A DNA stretch of 64,000 nt from Agrococcus sp. KRD186 (GTDB taxonomy: Bacteria > Actinomycetota > Actinomycetes > Actinomycetales > Microbacteriaceae): the NCBI RefSeq assembly GCF_017168255.1, contig NZ_JABFAP010000001.1, positions 500,141 to 564,140 on the forward strand, written 5' to 3'. The notes below the pieces were generated by a model. The model saw only the letters and a program-made list of their open reading frames with translations. It did not search any database and had not been told where the DNA came from. Positions 42,876 to 51,203 of this stretch are shown here, piece after piece. Numbering within the stretch: position 1 is the first letter of the stretch; every line of letters starts with the position of its first letter. Both the position numbers and the translations under genes were made by a program.

Positions 42876-43186
42876 CCCTCTGGCACCTCATCCTGCTCGC
42901 GTCCATCGCGGTGCTCGCGATCAAGCTGCTCGGCTACGCCGTGCCGCCGCGCCTGTTCGATCAGCCGCGACCGCGCCGCACGCTCGAGCTGCTGACCGTC
43001 TCGCTGCTGGCGGGCCTGGTCGCCGTGCAGACGCTCGGCGGCGGCGAGGGGATCGTGCTCGACGCGCGCATCCCCGCCGTGCTGGTCGCGGCCGGCCTGT
43101 TCGCGGTGCGCGCGCCGTTCATCGTGGCGGTCGCGGCGGCCGCCGCGGTGGCCGCGCTGCTGCGCCAGTTCGCAGGCTTCGCCTGA
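42872..43186 (+). CDS. azlD: AzlD-family small subunit of amino acid exporter
   Basis: 104 residues with three to four membrane helices and the AzlD pattern IKLLGYAVPPRLFDQ and a second helix set near VLVAAGLFAVRAPFIVAV. It follows azlC with a GTGA overlap and is the required partner. The very small size and hydrophobicity are normal for the family. The start is GTG at 42872. Confidence 0.9.
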   Translation: MTLWHLILLASIAVLAIKLLGYAVPPRLFDQPRPRRTLELLTVSLLAGLVAVQTLGGGEGIVLDARIPAVLVAAGLFAVRAPFIVAVAAAAAVAALLRQFAGFA

Positions 43187-43341
43187 GCCTCCCGCCGCGC
43201 CCGCGCATTCGCTAGGGTGGCGTCTCAGGGCGTCGGTGCCTACGTCGGCGAGGGTCCCAGCGATGGGCTCTCCGCACAGGCTCCGACGCTATGCTGAACG
43301 TCCGCCAGCGCCCGCTGGCACCATTCGCGTGGAGGAACCGC

Positions 43342-43785
43342 ATGACCGAGCACGACGGCCGCGACGGCGAGAGCACGCAGTCATGGGGTGACGACTACCG
43401 CGCACAGCTGGCGGCGATGATCGAGGGCACCTCGCCCGAGGACCGCGAGGCTGTCGCCTCGCTTCCCTCTGGCTCGGCGATCCTGGTCGTGCGCCGCGGG
43501 CCGAACGTGGGCGCGCGCTTCCTGCTCGACCAGGACTCCACCGTCGCCGGCCGCCACCCCGACGCCGACATCTTCCTCGACGACGTCACCGTCTCGCGCC
43601 GGCACGCGGAGTTCGCCCGCTCCGGCACGGCCTTCGAGCTGCGCGACCTCGGCTCGCTCAACGGCACGTACCACAACGGCGAGCGCGTCGAGTCGGTCGT
43701 GCTGCGCGACGGCGCCGAGGTGCAGGTCGGCAAGTTCCGGCTCACGTTCTACCGCTCGCGGCTCGACCTCGAGCAGCGGGCGTGA
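43342..43785 (+). CDS. FHA-domain protein (GarA-like)
   Basis: 147 residues from the ATG at 43342, with a GGAGGA ribosome site. The N-terminal 45 residues are acidic and flexible with a possible phospho-Thr (MIEGTSPED). The FHA domain follows: AGRHPDADIFLDDVTVSRRHAEF, with the conserved Arg, Ser-Arg-Arg-His and Asn of LGSLNGTYHNGERV. GarA relatives bind their own phosphorylated N-terminus and control 2-oxoglutarate metabolism under Ser/Thr kinases; a PASTA kinase gene lies 12 kb to the right. It overlaps the MerR gene by 4 nt. Confidence 0.88.
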   Translation: MTEHDGRDGESTQSWGDDYRAQLAAMIEGTSPEDREAVASLPSGSAILVVRRGPNVGARFLLDQDSTVAGRHPDADIFLDDVTVSRRHAEFARSGTAFELRDLGSLNGTYHNGERVESVVLRDGAEVQVGKFRLTFYRSRLDLEQRA

Positions 43786-44465
43786 GCGCACAGGCGGCGA
43801 GGAAGCCCGCCGGCCTCCTCTCCATCGGCCAGGTGCTGGCGAAGCTGGGCCCGGAGTTCCCCGACCTGTCGCCGTCGAAGCTGCGCTTCCTCGAGGACCA
43901 GGGGCTCATCTCGCCCCAGCGCACCAGCTCCGGCTACCGCAAGTTCGACGCCGCCGACCTCGAGCGGCTGCGCTACATCCTGACGCTGCAGCGCGACCAC
44001 TACCTGCCGCTCAAGGTGATCCTCGGCCACCTCGACGACATCGACGCCGGTCGCACGCCGCAGATCCCCGGCGCGAACGTGCGCGTCGAGGCTCCCTCCA
44101 TCCTGGGCGCCGAGCGGCGGCTGTCGCGGGCGGAGCTGCAGGCCGAGACGGGCGCATCGAAGCAGCTGCTCGCCGATGCGCTCTCCGCGCAGCTGGTGCC
44201 GGGCGCCGAGCCGTTCGGCGATGCCGCCGTGCAGGCGCTGAAGTCCCTGGTCGAGCTGCAGCGCTTCGGCATCGAGCCGCGCCACCTGCGCGGCATGCGG
44301 CAGTCGGCGCAGCGCGAGGCGGCGCTGATCGAGTCGGCGCTGAAGCCCATGCGCGGCCGTCGCGAGACCGGCAGCCAGGCGAAGGCGGCGGAGGCGGCGC
44401 GCGACCTCGCCGGCCAGATCCAGTCGGTGCGCGAGCTGCTCACGCGCGACTCGCTCGGCGCCTGA
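43782..44465 (+). CDS. MerR-family regulator (FtsR-like)
   Basis: 227 residues from the GTG at 43782. The winged helix-turn-helix is LSIGQVLAKLGPEFPDLSPSKLRFLEDQGLISPQR followed by the MerR core SSGYRKFDAADLERLRYIL. A C-terminal helical region (about 110-227) holds no metal-binding Cys. The gene order FHA protein then MerR is that of the actinobacterial ftsR locus, where the MerR protein activates ftsZ. That role is inferred from synteny and family. Its start overlaps the FHA gene stop. Confidence 0.85.
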   Translation: MSAQAARKPAGLLSIGQVLAKLGPEFPDLSPSKLRFLEDQGLISPQRTSSGYRKFDAADLERLRYILTLQRDHYLPLKVILGHLDDIDAGRTPQIPGANVRVEAPSILGAERRLSRAELQAETGASKQLLADALSAQLVPGAEPFGDAAVQALKSLVELQRFGIEPRHLRGMRQSAQREAALIESALKPMRGRRETGSQAKAAEAARDLAGQIQSVRELLTRDSLGA

Positions 44466-44503
44466 TCGCTGGCGCGCCCCTGTCCGTCGTCGGCGGCAGG
44501 GCG

Positions 44504-44604
44504 TAGACTCGGCCCCGACACGCCGCCCGATCCGGATATCCCCGGGGACGACGCGTCGGGTCGCTACGGTGGGGCCAACACTCAACCATTACTTGAAGGT
44601 TGAG
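44504..44604 (+). promoter_or_regulatory. Promoter and inverted-repeat operator ahead of the second MerR gene
   Basis: A TAGACT -10-like hexamer is at 44504-44509. Nearer the gene, CTCAACC (44581-44587) and GGTTGAG (44598-44604) form a perfect 7-bp inverted repeat with a 10-nt spacer, in a stretch that is clearly AT-richer than its surroundings. It lies 22 bp before the start codon. MerR-type autoregulation through this site is a plausible inference. Confidence 0.5.
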
Positions 44605-44626
44605 CCCAGCAGTGGAAGGGACGGCA

Positions 44627-45196
44627 ATGCGCGACGGCAGCCGGGATGCAGACCAGGGCGGGACGAACCGCCACGAGCTCGGTCTGCTGTTCACCGACGG
44701 CCTCCCGCAGGAGGACGACGCCGTCGGCTACAAGGGCGCCATCGCCGCAGACGCGGCTGGCATCACCTACCGCCAGCTCGACTACTGGGCGCGCACCGGG
44801 CTGGTCGAGCCGACCGTCCGCTCGGCCACCGGCTCCGGCAGCCAGCGCCTCTACTCCTTCCGCGACATCCTGGTGCTGAAGCTCGTCAAGCGCCTGCTCG
44901 ACACCGGCATCTCGCTGCAGCAGATCCGCGTCGCCATCGTGCAGCTGCACGACGCCGGCGTGCGCGACCTGACCCAGACCACCCTCATCTCCGACGGCGC
45001 GAGCGTCTACCTGTGCACCTCGAACGACGAGGTCATCGACCTCCTCGGTCGCGGCCAGGGCGTGTTCGGCATCGCGGTCGGCAAGGTGCTGCGCGAGGTC
45101 GAGACGCAGCTGATCGAGCTCGAGGTCACCCAGGTCGACCAGCAGCCGGTCGACGAGCTCGCCGCCCGCCGCGCGCGCAAGAGCCGCACGGCCTGA
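44627..45196 (+). CDS. MerR-family regulator (second copy)
   Basis: 189 residues from the ATG at 44627, with a GGAAGGG ribosome site. The helix-turn-helix is AADAAGITYRQLDYWARTGLVEPT with SGSQRLYSFRDILVLKLVKRLLDTGISLQQIRVAI. A C-terminal domain with DGASVYLCTSNDEVIDLLGRG follows, as in the Rv1828-type regulators. It carries no metal ligands, so it likely senses protein or small-molecule cues. Together with the FHA and first MerR genes it forms a conserved actinobacterial neighbourhood. Confidence 0.87.
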   Translation: MRDGSRDADQGGTNRHELGLLFTDGLPQEDDAVGYKGAIAADAAGITYRQLDYWARTGLVEPTVRSATGSGSQRLYSFRDILVLKLVKRLLDTGISLQQIRVAIVQLHDAGVRDLTQTTLISDGASVYLCTSNDEVIDLLGRGQGVFGIAVGKVLREVETQLIELEVTQVDQQPVDELAARRARKSRTA

Positions 45197-45210
45197 GCCC
45201 GCGCCCGGTA

Positions 45211-45438
45211 GCAGCCGCGCGGGTCGGGGACCGGGTGACGGCCGGCCAGCAGCCGGCCGAGTGCGGTGGCTCCGGCAACAGCACCGAGCCGCACCTGCAC
45301 CTGCAGGCCACCGACTCGCTCGACTGGCCGAGCGCATCCGGCATCGCCGTCGAGCTCGGGCCCTCCCGGCGCGTGGCCGACGGCGCGGTCGTCGAGCGCG
45401 GCATGCCGCGCACGGGGGAGCGCATCGCCTCGGTGTGA
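45211..45438 (+). pseudogene. Peptidase M23 (LytM) C-terminal relic
   Basis: The frame from about 45211 to the TGA at 45436 reads VGDRVTAGQQPAECGGSGNS followed by TEPHLHLQATDSLDWPSASG. This is the C-terminal part of a peptidase M23 domain, including the H-x-H zinc motif. The first half of the domain, with the other zinc ligands, and any start codon or signal peptide are absent. The fragment sits between the MerR stop and the convergent ParA gene. Confidence 0.65.
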
Positions 45439-45444
45439 GGTCGG

Positions 45445-46377
45445 CTACTGCTTGTCGGTCTTGCCGGGCTCGCCGCTCTCGCCCTCGGCAGCCTCTGCCT
45501 CAGCGGCGGCCTCCTCGAGCTCTGCCGCCGCCGTGGCGTCGACGGCGGCGGTCGGCGCGGGGATGCGGCGGCCGGATGCCGCCTCGTCGCCGGCGCGGCC
45601 TGCGGCGGTCAGCACCAGCTGCAGCAGCTCGTCGAACTGCAGCGCCATCTCCTGCGCGCCCTCGCCGGGCCACACGTGCAGCGGCCGGGCGGCGCCCTGC
45701 GCCTGCTGCATGGAGGTGCGCTCGGGCAGCACCGCGTCGAGCACGAGCGGGCCGAACATGTCCTTGAGCTCCTGGATGCGGTACTGGTGCTCGAGCGACT
45801 GCGGCCGCGCGCGGTTCACGACGATGCCGAGCGGCTGCAGGCGCGGGCTGAGCCCGCGGCGGATCTCCTCGATCGCGCGCAGCGCGCGGTCGGCGGCCGC
45901 GACCGAGAACAGGCCCGGCTCGGTGACCACCAGCACGCGGTCGGAGGCCGCCCATGCGGTGCGCGTGAGCGCATTGAGCGAGGGGGCGCAGTCGACCAGC
46001 ACCAGGTCGTAGTCGTTCTCGACGGTCGCGAGGGCCGTCTCGAGCTTCCAGATGTCCTTGATGGTCGGATGCGGGCCGTCGAAGTTGATCGCCGACGGGC
46101 TGCCGATCAGCACGTCGATGGTGCCGCCGTGGCCCTGGGTCCAGCCCGAGGGCGAGATCGCCTGCTGGACGACCTTGTCCTTGGGGTTGGCGAGGACATC
46201 CGCGATGTTGAGTCGGCCCTCGATCTCGATGTCCATGCCGGTGGAGGCATCGGATTGCGGGTCGAGATCGACCACCAGGGTGCGGAGACCCTTCGCGAAT
46301 GCGGCGGAGGCGAGACCGAGCGTCACCGTGGTCTTGCCGACGCCGCCTTTGAGGGAGCTGATCGAGAGTACGTGCAC
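45445..46377 (-). CDS. ParA/MinD-family ATPase
   Basis: 310 residues from the GTG at 46377. The deviant Walker A motif SSLKGGVGKTTVTLGLASAA is intact, followed by VVDLDPQSDASTGMDIE and the switch segment LVLVDCAPSLNALTRTAW. The C-terminal 50 residues are an acidic Ala/Glu-rich tail. No ParB gene or parS-like repeat is adjacent, so it is probably not the chromosome partition ParA. Orphan ParA proteins of this neighbourhood may position other cargo. The start codon lies 8 bases after a TAGGCT hexamer, so the transcript may be leaderless. Confidence 0.88.
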   Translation of the reverse strand: MHVLSISSLKGGVGKTTVTLGLASAAFAKGLRTLVVDLDPQSDASTGMDIEIEGRLNIADVLANPKDKVVQQAISPSGWTQGHGGTIDVLIGSPSAINFDGPHPTIKDIWKLETALATVENDYDLVLVDCAPSLNALTRTAWAASDRVLVVTEPGLFSVAAADRALRAIEEIRRGLSPRLQPLGIVVNRARPQSLEHQYRIQELKDMFGPLVLDAVLPERTSMQQAQGAARPLHVWPGEGAQEMALQFDELLQLVLTAAGRAGDEAASGRRIPAPTAAVDATAAAELEEAAAEAEAAEGESGEPGKTDKQ

Positions 46378-46385
46378 GGCGGCCA

Positions 46386-46404
46386 AGCCTAGCGGCACTA
46401 GATT
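46386..46404. promoter_or_regulatory. Divergent promoter pair for parA and pyruvate carboxylase
   Basis: On the minus strand TAGGCT (46391-46386) lies 8 nt before the parA GTG. On the plus strand TAGATT (46399-46404) lies 37 nt before the pyruvate carboxylase ATG. The two -10-like hexamers are separated by only 7 bp. Polymerases could therefore compete. Confidence 0.4.
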
Positions 46405-46441
46405 GGATCGGAAGCGCCGCCACACCTCGGAGGGTTCCTGC

Positions 46442-49400
46442 ATGTTCACGAAGCTGCTCGTAGCCAACCGCGGCGAGATCGCGATCCGAGCCTTCCGGGC
46501 AGCCAATGAGCTGGGAGTGAAGACGGTCGCCGTCTTCGCCCACGAGGACCGCAACTCGCTGCACAGCCAGAAGGCCGACGAGGCCTACCAGATCGGCGAA
46601 CCGGGCCGCCCGGTGCGCGCCTACCTGACGGTGAGCGAGATCATCCGGGTCGCCAAGGACGCCGGCGCCGACGCGATCTACCCCGGCTACGGCTTCCTGA
46701 GCGAGAACCCCGAGCTCGCCACCGCCGCGGCGGAAGCAGGCATCACCTTCGTCGGCCCCGGCGCCTCCGTGCTGGCCATGGCAGGCAACAAGGTGACGGC
46801 CAAGGAGCACGCGATCGCCGCGGGCGTGCCGGTGCTCGCATCGACGCCCGCCACCACCGACATGGACGTGCTCATCGCGGGCGCCGACGAGATCGGCTTT
46901 CCGGTCTTCTGCAAGGCCGTCGCCGGCGGCGGTGGTCGAGGGATGCGTCTGGTCCAGAAGCGCGAAGACCTGCGGGAGGCGCTCGAGGCCGCCATGCGCG
47001 AGGCCGACAGCGCGTTCGGGGACGCCACCATGTTCATCGAGCAGGCCGTCGTGCGCCCGCGCCACATCGAGGTGCAGATCCTCGCCGACGCCACGGGCGA
47101 GACGGTGCACCTGTTCGAGCGCGACTGCTCGGTGCAGCGCCGCCACCAGAAGGTGGTCGAGCTCGCACCGGCGCCGAACCTCAGCCAGCAGCAGCGGGAC
47201 GCGATGTACCGCGACGCGATCGCCTTCGCGAAGTCGATCGGCTACGTCAACGCCGGCACCGTCGAGTTCCTGCTCGACACCGCCGGTGAGCGCGCCGGCG
47301 AGCACGTGTTCATCGAGATGAACCCGCGCATCCAGGTCGAGCACACCGTCACCGAGGAGATCACCGACGTCGACCTCGTCGCCAGCCAGATCCGCATCGC
47401 AGCCGGCGAGACGCTGGCCGAGCTCGGCCTGCTGCAGGACAACATCGAGATGCACGGCGCCGCGCTGCAGTGCCGCGTGACGACCGAGAACCCGGCGGAT
47501 GGCTTCCGCCCCGACACCGGCCGCATCACCGCCTACCGCTCGCCCGGCGGCGCCGGCGTCCGTCTCGACGGCGGCACCATCAACCCCGGCACCGAGGTGA
47601 GCCCGCACTTCGACTCCATGCTCGCGAAGGTCACCTGTCGCGGCCGCGACCTCGACACCGCCATCCGCCGCGCCCACCGCGCGGTCAGCGAGTTCCGCAT
47701 CCGCGGCGTGGCCACGAACATCCCGTTCCTGCTGAACCTGCTCGACGACGAGGAGTTCCGCGCCGGCGACGTCTCGACACTCTTCATCGACGAGCACCCC
47801 GAGCTCACGCGCATCAACCCGCCGAAGGACCGCGCCTCGAAGGTGCTGTCGTGGCTGGCCGACGTCACCGTCAACAAGCCGCACGGCTCGGCCGACGGCG
47901 TCATCAACCCGGCGATCAAGCTGCCGGAGATCGATATCGACGCCCCCGCGCCCGACGGCGAGCGCCAGCGGCTGCTCGAGCTCGGCCCGACCGGCTGGGC
48001 GAGCGCGCTGCGCGAGCGCACCTCGCTCGCGGTCACCGAGACCACCTTCCGCGACGCGCACCAGTCGCTGCTCGCCACGCGCGTGCGCACCGCCGACCTG
48101 GTCGCCGTCGCGCCGCACGTCGCGCGCATGACGCCGCAGCTGCTCTCGATGGAGGCCTGGGGCGGCGCCACCTACGACGTGGCGCTGCGCTTCCTGGGCG
48201 AGGACCCCTGGGAGCGCCTCGCCGGCATCCGCGAGGCGATGCCCAACATCCCGCTGCAGATGCTGCTGCGCGGCCGCAACACCGTCGGCTACACGCCGTA
48301 CCCGACCGAGGTCACGGCCGCGTTCGTGGAGGAGGCCGCCGCGACCGGCATCGACGTGTTCCGCATCTTCGACGCGCTCAACGACGTCGACCAGATGCGC
48401 CCGGCGATCGATGCCGTGCTGGAGACCGGCACGACCGTCGCCGAGGTGGCGTTCTGCTACTCGGGCGACATGCTGAACCCGGCGGAGGACCTCTACACGC
48501 TCGACTACTACCTGCGGCTCGCCGAGCGCATCGTCGACGCCGGCGCGCACGTGCTGGCGATCAAGGACATGGCCGGCCTGCTGCGCGCCGGGGCGGCCTC
48601 GAAGCTCGTCTCCGCGCTGCGCGAGCGCTTCGACGTACCGGTGCACCTGCACACGCACGACACCGCCGGCGGCCAGCTGGCGACGCTGCTCGCCGCCTCG
48701 GAGGCGGGGGTCGACGCGGTCGACGTGGCGAGCGCGCCGATGTCGGGCACCACCAGCCAGCCCTCGCTGTCGGCGCTCGTCGCCGCCGTCGCCCACACCG
48801 AGCGCGACACCGGCATCTCGCTCGATGCCGTCAGCGAGCTCGAGCCCTACTGGGAGGCCGTGCGCCGCCTCTACAAGCCGTTCGAGTCGGGCCTGCCCGG
48901 CCCCACCGGCCGCGTCTACCACCACGAGATCCCGGGCGGCCAGCTCTCCAACCTGCGCCAGCAGGCGATCGCGCTCGGCCTCGCCGACGACTTCGAGAAG
49001 ATCGAGGACTGGTACGCCGCGGCATCCCGCATCCTCGGCCGCCCGACGAAGGTCACCCCCTCCTCGAAGGTGGTCGGCGATCTCGCGCTGCAGCTGGTCG
49101 CGCTGGGCGTCACCCCGGAGGAGTTCGAGGCCGACCCGCGCAAGTTCGACATCCCTGACTCGGTGATCGGCTTCATGGCGGGCGAGCTGGGCGACCTGCC
49201 CGGCGGCTGGCCGGAGCCCTTCCGCTCGAAGGTGCTCGCCGGGCGCGAGGTCGACATCTCGGTCACGCCGCTCGAGCCCGAGCAGGCCGAGCGGCTCACG
49301 GCGCCCGGCGCCGACCGTCGGCACGCGCTCAACGAGCTGCTCTTCGCCGCACCGACCAAGGCCTTCGACGAGAGCCGCGAGCAGTACGGCGACCTCTCGG

Positions 49401-49846
49401 TGGTCGACACGATCGACTACCTCTACGGCATGCAGCAGGGTGAGGAGCACCACGTCGGCATCGGCCGCGGCGTCACCCTCAACGTCGAGCTCGAGGCGGT
49501 CGGCGAGCCCGACGACGACGGCATGGTCACGGTCATGACCGTGCTGGGCGGCCAGCTGCGCCCCGTCTACGTGCGCGACCGCTCGGTGAAGGTCGACAAG
49601 CCGCAGGTGGAGAAGGCGGATGCGTCGGTGGCGGGCCAGATCGCGGCCCCGTTCGCGGGGGCGGTCACCGTCAAGGTCGCCGAGGGCGACACCGTCGCGG
49701 CCGGCGACGCCGTCGCGACCATCGAGGCGATGAAGATGGAGGCCGCGATCACGACGCCGATCGCCGGCACCGTCGAGCGCCTCGCGCTGCCCGGCACGAC
49801 GCCGGTGCAGGCGGGCGACCTGATCGTGGTGGTGGCGCCGGCATGA
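46442..49846 (+). CDS. pyc: Pyruvate carboxylase
   Basis: 1134 residues, full length for the single-chain enzyme that makes oxaloacetate from pyruvate and bicarbonate. The N-terminal biotin carboxylase domain (1-450) starts FTKLLVANRGEIAIRAFRAA and has the ATP-grasp loop AVAGGGGRGMRLV and EMNPRIQVEHTVTEE. The carboxyltransferase barrel (about 520-800) has TTFRDAHQSLLATRVRT and HLHTHDTAGGQ. The C-terminal biotinyl domain has Lys1098 in IEAMKMEAAI. The ATG at 46442 has a GGAGGG ribosome site. It is divergent from parA and overlaps the deformylase gene by 4 nt (ATGA). Confidence 0.95.
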   Translation: MFTKLLVANRGEIAIRAFRAANELGVKTVAVFAHEDRNSLHSQKADEAYQIGEPGRPVRAYLTVSEIIRVAKDAGADAIYPGYGFLSENPELATAAAEAGITFVGPGASVLAMAGNKVTAKEHAIAAGVPVLASTPATTDMDVLIAGADEIGFPVFCKAVAGGGGRGMRLVQKREDLREALEAAMREADSAFGDATMFIEQAVVRPRHIEVQILADATGETVHLFERDCSVQRRHQKVVELAPAPNLSQQQRDAMYRDAIAFAKSIGYVNAGTVEFLLDTAGERAGEHVFIEMNPRIQVEHTVTEEITDVDLVASQIRIAAGETLAELGLLQDNIEMHGAALQCRVTTENPADGFRPDTGRITAYRSPGGAGVRLDGGTINPGTEVSPHFDSMLAKVTCRGRDLDTAIRRAHRAVSEFRIRGVATNIPFLLNLLDDEEFRAGDVSTLFIDEHPELTRINPPKDRASKVLSWLADVTVNKPHGSADGVINPAIKLPEIDIDAPAPDGERQRLLELGPTGWASALRERTSLAVTETTFRDAHQSLLATRVRTADLVAVAPHVARMTPQLLSMEAWGGATYDVALRFLGEDPWERLAGIREAMPNIPLQMLLRGRNTVGYTPYPTEVTAAFVEEAAATGIDVFRIFDALNDVDQMRPAIDAVLETGTTVAEVAFCYSGDMLNPAEDLYTLDYYLRLAERIVDAGAHVLAIKDMAGLLRAGAASKLVSALRERFDVPVHLHTHDTAGGQLATLLAASEAGVDAVDVASAPMSGTTSQPSLSALVAAVAHTERDTGISLDAVSELEPYWEAVRRLYKPFESGLPGPTGRVYHHEIPGGQLSNLRQQAIALGLADDFEKIEDWYAAASRILGRPTKVTPSSKVVGDLALQLVALGVTPEEFEADPRKFDIPDSVIGFMAGELGDLPGGWPEPFRSKVLAGREVDISVTPLEPEQAERLTAPGADRRHALNELLFAAPTKAFDESREQYGDLSVVDTIDYLYGMQQGEEHHVGIGRGVTLNVELEAVGEPDDDGMVTVMTVLGGQLRPVYVRDRSVKVDKPQVEKADASVAGQIAAPFAGAVTVKVAEGDTVAAGDAVATIEAMKMEAAITTPIAGTVERLALPGTTPVQAGDLIVVVAPA

Positions 49847-50334
49847 GCGTCCGCGAGATCCGGGTCTTCGGCGACCCGGTGCTGCGAGAGCGCGCCGCGC
49901 CGGTCGACCCCGCCGGTGCCGCGACCGCCGCGCTCGTGCAGGACCTGCTCGACACCGTGCAGCTGCCGGGCCGCGCCGGCGTCGCCGCCTGCCAGATCGG
50001 CGTCGCGAAGGCGGCCTTCTCCTACTTCGTCGACGGCGAGCTCGGCTACGTGCTCAACCCGCGCATCGACGAGGTGCGGGGCGAGCCCGAGCTCGTCGAC
50101 GAGGGCTGCCTGTCGGTGCCCGAGCTCGGCTTCCCGACCCCGCGCCATCCGTTCTGCCGCGTGATCGGTGTCGACACGGCCGGCGCCGAGGTCGTGCTCG
50201 AGGGGGAGGGCCTGATGGCGCAGATGCTGCAGCACGAGATGGCGCACCTCGACGGGAAGCTCTACCTGCAGGCGCTCGAGAAGGATGTGCGCTCGCTCGC
50301 GATGGCCGAGGTGCGCAAGGCCGACTGGTACTGA
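49843..50334 (+). CDS. def: Peptide deformylase
   Basis: 163-residue metalloenzyme that removes the formyl group from new proteins. All three motifs are present: GRAGVAACQIG (motif I), EGCLS with metal ligand Cys89 (motif II) and QHEMAHLDG with His131, Glu132 and His135 (motif III). The motif I glycine-x-glycine reads G-R-A-G. Translation starts in the ATGA overlap with pyruvate carboxylase, so expression is coupled. It is probably a second deformylase in the genome, since it is not beside fmt. Confidence 0.93.
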   Translation: MSVREIRVFGDPVLRERAAPVDPAGAATAALVQDLLDTVQLPGRAGVAACQIGVAKAAFSYFVDGELGYVLNPRIDEVRGEPELVDEGCLSVPELGFPTPRHPFCRVIGVDTAGAEVVLEGEGLMAQMLQHEMAHLDGKLYLQALEKDVRSLAMAEVRKADWY

Positions 50335-50359
50335 GCCGACCCGCGCGGCAGGGCAGGCC

Positions 50360-51179
50360 TCAGCCCTGCTGGGCCGGATCGACCTTGACGAGCGTGAAGA
50401 TGCCGTACCGCATCGGGCCGATGCGGTAGGCCACGATGAGACGAGGGAACGACAGCGCGAAGATGCGGTTGCGCGCGGCGAGTCCGATCCGGCGGATCTC
50501 CCGATCGACCACCAGCGCTCGCGCGAGCCGACGCGCGCAGATCGTCCAGGTGCGCGCGACGCGCTGGCTGACGTCCTCGTAGCCGACGATCTCGAAGCCG
50601 GCGTCCCGTGCCATCGCCGCGTACTCCTCGCGCGTGCCCATCGAGGGCAGGCGGCCCTCCCGGCAGATCGGCTCCAGCAGGTGGCGGACCTTCCAGCCGC
50701 TCGCGCCCGTCTCGGCGAGCCATGCGCAGACGACGAAGCGGCCGCCGGGCGCCAGGACGCGATGGGCCTCGGCGAAGAACGCGGGCTTGTCGACCATGTG
50801 CTCGCTCGACTCGATCGCCCACGCGGCGTCGGCCGAGCCGCCGGGCAGACCGCTCTCGAGCCAGTCGCGCACGCGGATCTCCACGCCGGGAGCGGGGTGC
50901 GTCGCCGCGTGCCGGGCCTGCTCGGCGGAGAGGGTGACGCCGATGACCCCGACCTCGCGGGTCGCCGCGAGCCGCCTCGCGGTGCCGCCGTAGCCGCAGC
51001 CGATGTCGACGCACGCCTCGCTGGGCTGCAGCCTCGACAGCCTCCGCAGGCGTCTCGCGCCCGGTCGTCCAGAGCCCGTGGTGGACGTGCTCGCCCCACA
51101 CCCGGCGATAGATCAGGTCGAGCTCGTCGTAGTGATCGGCGACCGCCACGGCGTCCTGGGGGGCGTGCGGCTCGATCAT
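50360..51179 (-). pseudogene. SAM-dependent methyltransferase broken by a frameshift
   Basis: The ATG at 51179 begins a good N-terminus (ADHYDELDLIYRRVWGEHVH) typical of the cyclopropane/tocopherol-type methyltransferases. About 45 codons in, near 51035-51060, the reading frame is lost. The rest of the enzyme continues in another frame: ARRLRRLSRLQPSEACVDIG, the SAM-binding motif I CGYGGTARRLA, SSEHMVDKPAFFAEAHRVLAPGG, and on to the stop at 50360. The spacing between the N-terminal part and motif I also looks about ten residues too short, so a small deletion rather than a single base error is likely. A sequencing error remains possible. Confidence 0.75.
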
Positions 51180-51203
51180 CCGGTCACTCCGGGATCCGTG
51201 CGA

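Noticed and set aside
45445-46377. Chromosome-partition ParA with nearby parS
   Set aside because: No parB gene and no parS-like inverted repeats are near, so an orphan ParA is the safer call.
45500-49453. A 1317-codon minus-strand open frame opposite pyruvate carboxylase
   Set aside because: Composition is Arg/Gly/Val/Asp-rich and lacks any motif; it exists only because high-GC third positions avoid stops on the other strand.
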